Positions 56,308 through 64,000 of a stretch of DNA of 64,000 bases are shown one piece after another. Each line of letters starts with the position of its first letter. The first letter of the stretch is position 1. A model generated the notes under the pieces. The model was not told the DNA's origin. It made no database searches and saw nothing but the letters and a program-made list of their open reading frames with translations. Both the position numbers and the translations under genes were made by a program. The stretch lies in assembly GCA_012274445.1 (NCBI GenBank), contig JAAROD010000014.1:241001-305000 (forward strand). The letters run 5' to 3'. This stretch comes from Sclerotiophoma versabilis. Lineage: Eukaryota > Ascomycota > Dothideomycetes > Pleosporales > Didymellaceae.

Positions 56308-58138
56308 ATGTCAGAAGAGAAGGCAACAGGAAAAGTTATCCTGTCTTCGACCCCGGACCTTTCCACTGGCGAGGTGGAGAGTCAAGGCTTCGACCACGCC
56401 GCCACTAAGAAGCTGCTACGCAAGCTCGACTGGCACGTCATCCCTTTCATGTCACTTATCTATCTATTGTTAGTCCAACACAACATCAAATTCTTGAGTT
56501 CGGTGTCTTACATTGCCAATAGATGCTTCCTTGATAGGACTAACATAGGCAATGCTCGCCTTGATCACCTCGAGCAAGATCTCAAGCTTCATGGCTTACA
56601 GTACAACGACTGTCTTGCCGTCCTTTTCCCATTCTACATTGCGGCCGAAATTCCATCGAACATAATGATGAAACTTACGAAACCTTCGATCTGGTTGTCA
56701 TTCATCATGTTTTTCTGGTCCGCAGCAATGATTGCGCAGGGCTTCGTATCGAATTACTCTGGGCTGATGGCTACCCGTGTATTCTTGGGCGTCTTCGAAG
56801 GCGGGGTGAGTTTACTCATTCTTCTAGTCTATCATACACTTGCTCACCAAAGCAACAGTTGTTCCCCGGTGTCAACTTCTATATCTCGCAATGGTACCAA
56901 CGACACGAATGTGGCTTCCGCATGGCGCTCTTCTTCTCTGCTGCGACACTAGCTGGTGCATTCGGCGGTATATTGGCTCGAGGCATCGCCGAAATGTCTG
57001 GCGTTGGTGGCAAATCTGCTTGGTCATGGATTTGTATGCTTGTGTTTCCTCTCCAGAATGGCTGTGACTAACAGAAGTAGTCATTCTGGAGGGACTGCTG
57101 AGCATTCTGGTCAGCATGGTAGCGTACTGGTGCATCCACGACTATCCTGCAACGTGAGTCCTTCGTCGAGTCCAACCACGGTTCACTGATTGGCGTCTGA
57201 TGCATACAGCGCGACCTTCTTGTCACCCAAAGAGCGTGACGAAGTCGAACGCCGTCTCCAGGAGGACCACGGTCATCTGTCCAACGACTTCGACATGAAG
57301 TATGTCTGGCAAGCTATCGGCGACTGGAAGATCTACATATTCATGTTCATCTGCATGGCTGGCTTCTGTCCGATCTACAGCTTTGCTCTCTTCCTGCCTA
57401 CCATCATCAAGTACGCGATTCATTTCCCAATAGCTCACTATCCACTGACACCGGCCAGAAATATGGGCTACTCAGCCAACGACGCCCAATTGATGTCCGT
57501 ACCCCCTTACGTTTGCGCCTGCTTTTTTACCATCGCGGCCAGCTGGTATGCCGACCGTGTCCGCAAGCGAGGCATCTTCATGCTGGGCTTCCAGCTCATC
57601 GCGATCGCCGGGTTTTCGATGCTTGCTGCCACCGCCAAGCCCAATGTGCAGTATGCCGGTACAATCCTTGCTGCGATTGGCATATATCCCCAGATCCCGC
57701 TCGGTATGGCATGGAACAGTGCGAACATTGGAGGAAGCTTGAAGAGAGGAACAGGCATTGCTATGCAGGTAAGTCTGAATCTCGATGCTTGACAATAAAA
57801 GCGATGAGTTGACTGAATGACAGGTCATGGGAGGCAATTGTGGAGGAATCATTGCATCTTACGTGTACATCAACCGCGACGGACCTCGATACATCAAGGG
57901 GCACTGCCTCCTCATTGCTATCATCGCGTAGGTTATCGGCGCTCTCCTTCGAGCCTTTGCTGACATCTGTAGTGTGGCATTCTGCCTTACCTTCTTCATA
58001 TCGACATGGTGTCGTCTTGAGAACGTACGTAGGGACAAGATCGCGCAAGAGACGGGTATTCAGGAGTTGACTGAAGAGCAGAAGCTGCTCGAGCAGGAAC
58101 TTGCAGACAATGTACCGTGGTTCAGATATACCATCTGA
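56308..58138 (+). CDS. MFS transporter, anion:cation symporter (allantoate permease-type)
   Basis: Eight exons: 56308-56468, 56523-56805, 56859-57033, 57078-57153, 57210-57410, 57459-57768, 57824-57927, 57973-58138; introns 44-56 bp; 491 residues. The family (Dal5, Tna1, Liz1 relatives) imports organic anions such as allantoate, nicotinate or pantothenate. Landmarks: LDWHVIPFMSLIYLLCFLDRTNIGNA at segment 1 (formed by a splice), VFEGGLFPGVNFYISQWY, FLPTIIKNMGYSANDAQLMSVPPY and NCGGIIASYVY. The 48-bp intron in exon 5/6 is in frame and would not break the open frame if kept. The C terminus ends in an acidic Glu-rich helix, usual for the family. Substrate unknown. Confidence 0.92.
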
Positions 58139-59261
58139 GCAGCCGTCAGATCTGAAGTCAACAAGATACTCTAGGGAGGAGTGGGAAGCTGAAATAGAAC
58201 AGGGCTAGGAGATATCGTTGAATACTGTGACAAAAGACAACTCGCTCGCAGTGTCCAGCCTAGCCGGGCAGCAGCCTCTGTAACACAATATCAACGCCAC
58301 GTGAGCAAATGATTGAAATCCTATAACTCTTCACCTACCCGGTTCAGCCTTGCAATTTCCCACTCCCGTGTTAATGCTAACCCTTTCCTCTACACATGTG
58401 CGCTGTACCAATCACATCGCAGCGGCGCAGGGCTGAGCAGGCGTCTGCCCCGCACCACGCCAAACCGCAAACGTCTATCATGCGAGGCGCTGCGGGACGC
58501 CTAGGGTGCGGCACGGCGTGCCTGGATACGAAAACATGAAAAAAGCCAGGGCGCGCATGTTTACGCAAAGTTGCAACTTTGTCACCCTTTCGCCTTGATT
58601 GCGACGTCTCGTTTATGTAAGAGTTGGATAGCGAAAGAGTCGGTGAAGAGCTGAAGATCGAGCAGAAGGTGGGGGCTTGGCGCGCATCACAACGAACAAC
58701 CAGAAAATCGAACCGAGGCACGGTTTACGACACTGCGCGTAAAGCGCACGCAGGAAGAATAGTCTCTTACAGTCTTGAGAGACGTTTGTAGGGTCTGTCT
58801 TATCGCCTTGTAGCCGCTGAGAGGAGCGCTCGTGCAACTGTTGAGACTGCTGCTAGGTAAAAGGGGGGTTAGACAGGCGGGAGACCCTTCATCACCTGAA
58901 GCTTCATCGCTTGAAGCAGTCGAGCGTTGGATCTATCATCTCAGAGAAGACAGGAACGTGGAGACTTGGGATACCAGGTCAAAGCCAATTACGCCGACGA
59001 AGGGCTCGGAAAGGTTGTCTGTACGACCATACGCGTATACGCATTCCCACTTGCGCGTGGGTCTGCATCAGGAACATTGAGGGATCTCACAAGCACTTTT
59101 TTTCTTACAAGCACCTTTTTTCTCTCTCGGAAGACCCAGAACTGCAAAACCTGTCATCGCCCAAAGACAGACATCGGCGAGACAAGCAGCGAAAGCTACC
59201 GACCACAAATCTGGCGTATGGAGACGATACCTACCACCCACGGCCTTCAACCTACACCACG
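58139..59261. other. Intergenic region, nothing recognised
   Basis: About 1.1 kb. An open frame continuous with the next gene extends upstream to 58911, but its residues look non-coding (Arg-rich, no order). No other structure was seen. Confidence 0.4.
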
Positions 59262-59840
59262 ATGCTAGTTCTCCCAACCATGGACCCAGCAATGCGCACC
59301 TGTCGCTCGGCCTCGCTATCCAGGGCCTTCCTTCGCTATATCGCGCGTGCTACAACAACGCTATCAATCATGGGTTTTAAGATTGTCGGCACAACCATAG
59401 CCATGTTTTCCCTCCCACGTACCATCCATCTCGCAGTGCAATGCATATCCGACCTTTACGAACTGCTCGGCCGGCGCGCACGCTCACCCTGGGAAACGCA
59501 GTCGCTCTTGGGTTATAGCGTTCCAGCTGCAATAGCGCTCATGGTTATCGTGCACGGCCTGCTCTTCCGAATAAGTTACAACACAATCTTGGACCAGGAC
59601 CTGGAGGAGGAGTACGCGAGACAGAAGAAGCACGGAGATAGGACGTGGAGAGAAAGGAAGGTGACGTGGGAGAGGGTGCTAGTAAGGGTGGTAATTCCTG
59701 TGTTGATGTACTGGGGCTTGTGCTGCATGGTCTGGAAAATGTGGGATGTTGAGGCGCGGGACGGAAGCGTGTTGGTCAGAGCCAACGCGGTGGATCTTGC
59801 GGATGATGCAAATGCACAGTTGGTGTGGAGGGATCGATAG
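59262..59840 (+). CDS. Small unrecognised membrane protein
   Basis: Single-exon frame, 192 residues from ATG at 59262. Three hydrophobic segments are visible: about 30-55 (SIMGFKIVGTTIAMFSL), 85-107 (VPAAIALMVIVHGLLF) and 143-163 (VIPVLMYWGLCCMVW). Between segments two and three lies a highly charged loop (DQDLEEEYARQKKHGDR). The N terminus is Arg/Ser-rich and could be mitochondrial. I do not recognise the family. The frame stays open upstream without a stop for over 300 bp, so the start is uncertain. Confidence 0.5.
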   Translation: MLVLPTMDPAMRTCRSASLSRAFLRYIARATTTLSIMGFKIVGTTIAMFSLPRTIHLAVQCISDLYELLGRRARSPWETQSLLGYSVPAAIALMVIVHGLLFRISYNTILDQDLEEEYARQKKHGDRTWRERKVTWERVLVRVVIPVLMYWGLCCMVWKMWDVEARDGSVLVRANAVDLADDANAQLVWRDR

Positions 59841-59945
59841 CAATTCAGCAAACACGAAAATGGAAAGTGACATTACATCATTACTATGAGGTCTTCAAGC
59901 TAGCTCAAGGTTGCGCGCATCCAAAAAGTGGGAGGCGCGCAGCGC

Positions 59946-61031
59946 TCATACCATTCTTGTAGGCTCCGTCGGCTGCAGCGAGAACTCCGAAGGCTCCTCG
60001 TCATACCGCCTTTCAAATGCACTCTTCACGCCTGGCGCAACTTGGACTTGGCTTTGTGCTCTCTTCACTCGTCGTTCCTCCTGCTCGTCGAGCAAGACCT
60101 TCTTGATCTTGGCCATCTTGATCCAGATCCACACGCCCATAGCAATTGTGATCAGAAACACCGCACCGAACATAACGGTCTTAACCATATCGTCGTTGCT
60201 GTCCTGCACGAGAAGAACACCCAGATAGACGAGAAAGATCTGCTTCGGCAGCGAGAACAGAGTGGCGACAACGAAATGCCAGAACTTGACGTCGCAGGTT
60301 GAGAACACAGCGGTTGAGAAATGCGCTGGGATCGCAGAGAGTCGGATGATGAGGACGATAAAGAAGCCGCCGTCGCGCGTCAGGCGTGCCATGGCGCCGT
60401 AGTTGAGGTTTGTGCGCTCCAGTCTGAGGGCTTTGCGGCGGAAGAGGTACTTGAATGCGAACCAAGTGCCGACTAAGTTGTTGTCAGTGTCTTGCCGATG
60501 TCTTACCGAAGAGAGAGCCTTACTTTCACCGATGAATGTTCCTGCTGCAACAATAGCGAAACCAATCCATAGTCCATAGACAACACCGCATAGCAGCGCG
60601 ACAATCTCATGACCGAAGAGCGGTGGGAAAGATATGACGACTAGGATCACAACGGGAATCAGCCACCCGGCGGGAAGGTCACGGACCTTTTCTGAAAAGG
60701 GGCGAAGTTTCTGGAGGAGCACAGCGTCAACAACGATTCCAAACGACAAATGGGGCGATGAAAGCTTACATCGACAACCTCATCATGGCGCAATGATAGG
60801 ATTATAGTGACTATGAGGATAGCTATTCCTAAAATGTGCCATGCTGTTGAATCGGTCAGCTTGCGCGCAGGGCTGCAGTTACAGAAGCAACATACGTATG
60901 TACTTTGGTGACAGGAAGATCTTCTTCCAGTTCACAGGTCGATATTCCGTCTCTTCTGGGGGGCCCCCGTTGAGCGTTTGCCTCTCCATCCCCGACATCT
61001 CGATGCCGTACTCCTTCTTCTTGAACCACAT
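59946..61031 (-). CDS. VTT-domain protein of the Tvp38/TMEM64 (DedA-like) family
   Basis: Four exons on the minus strand: 61031-60896, 60843-60770, 60710-60524 and 60472-59946; 307 residues. Related proteins sit in Golgi or ER membranes and the wider DedA/VTT family includes lipid scramblases. The N terminus is charged (MWFKKKEYGIEMSG), then a membrane segment WHILGIAILIVTIILSL. The VTT core: PPLFGHEIVALLCGVVYG, GTFIGEIGTWFAFKYLFRR (formed by a splice), IVLIIRLSAIPAHFSTAVFS and LPKQIFLVYLGVLL, which match the conserved Gly, Arg and Pro positions. The C-terminal tail is Gln/Lys/Arg-rich and cytosolic. Yeast Tvp38 is of similar length; orthology is likely but not shown. Confidence 0.88.
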
Positions 61032-62404
61032 CCTGTGGCCGTGTCTTCCAGTGCGGCAATGCGCGATACAGTACAGCAGGCGATAATCTCAATACGGCTT
61101 TTTCGTTGTGTTAGAGCGCAGAAAACGAATGTCGAGTCTCGAATGCCAGAGAGGTGAGATGCAGGTTCTGGGCATAACGTGTGAAGGTTGATCTTGAAAC
61201 CGGCATAGCCACAACCCGGCGCAATTCAATTATTGACCGAATCACCGCCACCGATGTCGTTGGAATGTGAGACGCTGGCGCGGGAGACAGCCGCTTGCTC
61301 TGGGATCTTCAAAACCTACGGAGCATCCGGATGGCACGGAGGAGTCAGCCCTACGAGGTGAGGATGAACGTAGAGTGTTGGTGTTCATAGAGCACTACTG
61401 ATCTCGCCTTGGCGCGCGTCTGGTGATCCAGACACACGTAAGCCAAAAAGCGCAGACCGCAAAAACGCCCGCTATAGCATTCTTAATTACAACACAACAA
61501 CAGAAGATATATGCTCTAGAGCCTATTAAGAGGACGTTAAAGGTAGGAGTGCTGTTAGTGTCTGCCAAAATACGCTTGTTGTGATGCAGATCTGAGCCTT
61601 TGCTGTCCACTCTTCTGTTCCTTCCGCGTGCCAGATTGGTATGAAAACAGAAAAACTTTGGGAGGAACGTGTCAAACAGAAAGCCTCTATACAGATCTGG
61701 TTTGGATCTATGAAGTTTGTTATAAGATCTACTCGCGGTACCGCCGTGCTGGAAGGAAAGCGCGACTTGGTATCGCGGCAAGGGACAGGCTTTCAACAAG
61801 AGTTGAGTGTACACAATTCCATGGGGATGCTGCATTCAGTATTTCGAAGCCCATCGTGGGGGGGGGGGGGGGCAAGCGTGGATGTTTCTGTGTTGCATGA
61901 CTGCGCCAGACGTAGTGCTGGAGGAAGGGTCAAGAAACGTGTGTGATCGCGTGCACAGACCTTGCCTGGTTACGAAACTAGTGGATTATAATTATGTGTT
62001 CGCAAATCTTGGGAGATCGGTGGTTTCGCCGACCTCTTCACACCACAATGTAGATGCCGTCGAGACATACTCATCTACCCCTCAGCGCCACCAACTAGTC
62101 TTGCATGTACCAAACGCAGTGCCAAACCCCTCCTGTAAGCTTAGCTGCACTCTTAGCTGCATCGTACAACAGCAATGCGCGATATTGGTATGTGCGATAC
62201 TGGCATGTGAGCGGCTCAATCAACTTCAAAGCTGGATCAGATTATAGTGTTGAGTAACGTTATGCTCAGTCCAAGATGGGAAGGCTTGCATTCCGTTTCT
62301 TTCGTTGCTTCAATTCTACAACTGTTACTACCACTTGGTGCTTTAGAGCGACACATTATGAGCAGGTCAAAATCAAAAAACCCTACGACCTTTCAGTCGT
62401 TCGT
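61032..62404. other. Intergenic region with a G homopolymer
   Basis: About 1.4 kb. Contains a run of 15 G at 61858-61872. Open frames here overlap on both strands and none has support. Confidence 0.45.
61858..61872 (+). repeat. G homopolymer, 15 bases
   Basis: Third long G/C run in the window. It lies in an intergenic region, about 530 bp from the nearest coding end. Confidence 0.9.
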
Positions 62405-64000
62405 TTAAAACTTTTGCTCAAAAGCAGTCTCGTGGTGGGAGACTGATCCCCGCTTAGCCTCGACCTCTGCAACACGGCGCTCGATGTCGGTGCTCTGCCA
62501 GTCGCGCTTGTCCATGCCAGGAACGAAGTAAGGAGCATTGGTGAAAAGGTAGTTCATCTCCTCAAGAGGGCGCTTGGCAGTCTCGGGCAGGAAGCAATAG
62601 AAGAAGATGGCGTTGGTCAAGTTGCAGACCTGGGCATCCCATTAGTAACGGATTATCGAATTCAAAATGATGATTACTTACAACGAACACAATGTAGAAC
62701 TTCCAGCCAATGTTCTTCATCGCGATTCCAGTAACTTGTCCGATCATAGTGTTGAGACCGAAAGATGTCATCGTAGCGAGCGCAACACCCTTTGAACGAG
62801 TCTTCGTGTCGAAAATCTCGGCAGGAATAATCCAGGACAACGGTCCACAGGTGGCACTGAAACTGAAGTTGTAGACCCAAGTGATAACGATGAAACCCCA
62901 AGCAGCAGCGGTATTGTTGCTTGAGCCAGGAGGGAATACAGCGAGCAAAATGGTAGAGATGATGAAGGTGACCATATTTCCAAGGTTACCGAAGATAAGG
63001 GTCCAGCGACGACCGAAGTGATCGATGAAGGCTATGCACAGAGCCTGAGCGATCAGAGCGATGATTGAAGAGATAGCCTGGTATTTCAGCGTGTCATCAC
63101 CAGCAATGCCCATCTGACCGTAGATCTCGACAGAGTAGTACTGGATAGCGGACACACCGGTCATCTGAACGGAACCTTGAATAGCGCAGGCGAGGAAAAG
63201 ACGACGGAAGCAGGACCTGTCGGTGAACAACTCAGTGTACGACTTCGCCTCGTGCTCGTGCTCGAAGGTGATCGTGTCCTGGATCTGCTGGAATTCGGCC
63301 TGGACCCAGGGATCAGTCTCATCGCCATGAGCGTGGAGCCTGGCAAGAGTCTTGAGGCCCTCTTCAACCCTACCGTGATCGATGAGCCACCTGGGCGATT
63401 CGGGGAATATCATGATGAGCGCAGCAAGAAGAACAGCAGGGATGACCTGGATGCCAAGGGGAGTTCGCCATTGGCCATTGTCGGTAGGCGCAAAACCGAC
63501 GTAGGTACCGTACGAGATCCAGGCAGCGCACAAGGCACCGATACCCAACATGAACTGCTGCAGAGCAGTGACACGACCACGGATACTGGGGTGAGCCAGC
63601 TCAGCCTGGTACAGGGGAATGATCATGCAGAGCACACCGACACTACGAAATCTGTTAGTCACTGCAGAGTCGTTCTCATACCGGTTAGTAGCTTACCCAA
63701 GACCAGCGATAGCACGACCGGAGTAAAGATATGACAGAGCCTGGGCACCAGTCTGAAGAGCACCTCCGAGACAAAAGATAATGGCACCAATGAAGATGGT
63801 CCATCGACGACCAAACTTGTCACCAGCAAAACCGGCCAAAGCGGCACCGAAGAATGCACCACCCGTAAAGACTGATACTACCGCACCGGTTTCATTTGTC
63901 TGAGGCTTGAACTCGGCATTGAATGACTGTGAGGCGATAACCTGTGCGATAACACCCAAATCGTAACCGTAAAGGAGCGATCCAAGAGAGGCGAAGAGGC
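62405..64000 (-). CDS. MFS sugar transporter (5' end beyond window)
   Basis: Three exons are visible on the minus strand: 64000 (edge)-63697, 63642-62682 and 62629-62405, with introns of 54 and 52 bp; 496 residues plus a missing N terminus. A sugar porter (SP) family member of the plasma membrane. Motifs: SLLYGYDLGVIAQV at segment 1, DKFGRRWTI after segment 2, PESPRWLIDHGR before the central loop, IQYYSVEIYG and FIDHFGRRWTL, then FFYCFLPETAKRPLEEM at the end. The last is the family PETKG-like signature, here ETAKRP. The intracellular loop is Asp/Glu/His-rich. Substrate could be glucose, quinate or another sugar. Confidence 0.93.

Noticed and set aside
1..64000. Transposons or RIP-degraded repeats
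   Set aside because: No transposase, reverse transcriptase, long terminal repeat or AT-rich isochore was seen; the AT-rich stretches are short and intergenic.

Overview
The window is ordinary euchromatic DNA of a filamentous ascomycete. The genes have many short introns (mostly 45-60 bp) with GT..AG ends and CTAAC/CTGAC-like branch points, and the families (Zn2Cys6 regulator, multidrug ABC transporter, LtrA-like protein, tannase, saponin-hydrolase-like protein) are those of Pezizomycotina. The overall style fits Dothideomycetes, probably Pleosporales; that placement is inference from family resemblance, not from a search. No transposon, rRNA, tRNA, PKS or NRPS gene was recognised. All exon structures given here were built by hand from splice signals, reading-frame continuity and family resemblance.

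Layout. 1-2726: two divergent paralogous genes of an unrecognised family (the left one runs off the edge). 2881-3078: a 66-bp tandem repeat. 3654-4085: a small secreted methionine-rich protein with a likely GPI anchor. 4775-8324: a dynamin-like GTPase divergent from a C2H2 zinc-finger gene. 8958-9611: a class I methyltransferase. 10433-10985: a possible broken gene. 11732-24311: a housekeeping block with eIF5B, the pyruvate dehydrogenase E2 subunit and, divergent from it, a SEC7-type Arf exchange factor. 25112-38322: a secreted saponin-hydrolase-like propeller protein, a tannase/feruloyl esterase, a Zn2Cys6 regulator and a full-length ABCB multidrug transporter; regulator and transporter diverge from one 706-bp intergenic region. 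39536-44507: a Ser/Thr-rich single-pass membrane protein, DUG3 (glutathione degradation) and a salicylate-hydroxylase-like FAD monooxygenase. 47140-55185: a YAT amino-acid permease, an LtrA-family membrane protein and a RING-YEATS fusion protein. 56308-64000: an allantoate-permease-type MFS transporter, a small membrane protein, a VTT-domain (Tvp38/TMEM64) protein and a sugar-type MFS transporter cut by the right edge.

The most suggestive functional grouping is 25-38 kb: two secreted enzymes that in related families attack plant saponins and phenolic esters, next to a regulator-transporter pair that could control and carry out efflux. This is inference from adjacency. The other points of interest are the RING-YEATS fusion, the divergent paralog pair, the Met-rich surface protein, two 14-bp micro-exons in the regulator, a hidden C-terminal tail on the dynamin gene, and two probable GC-AG introns.
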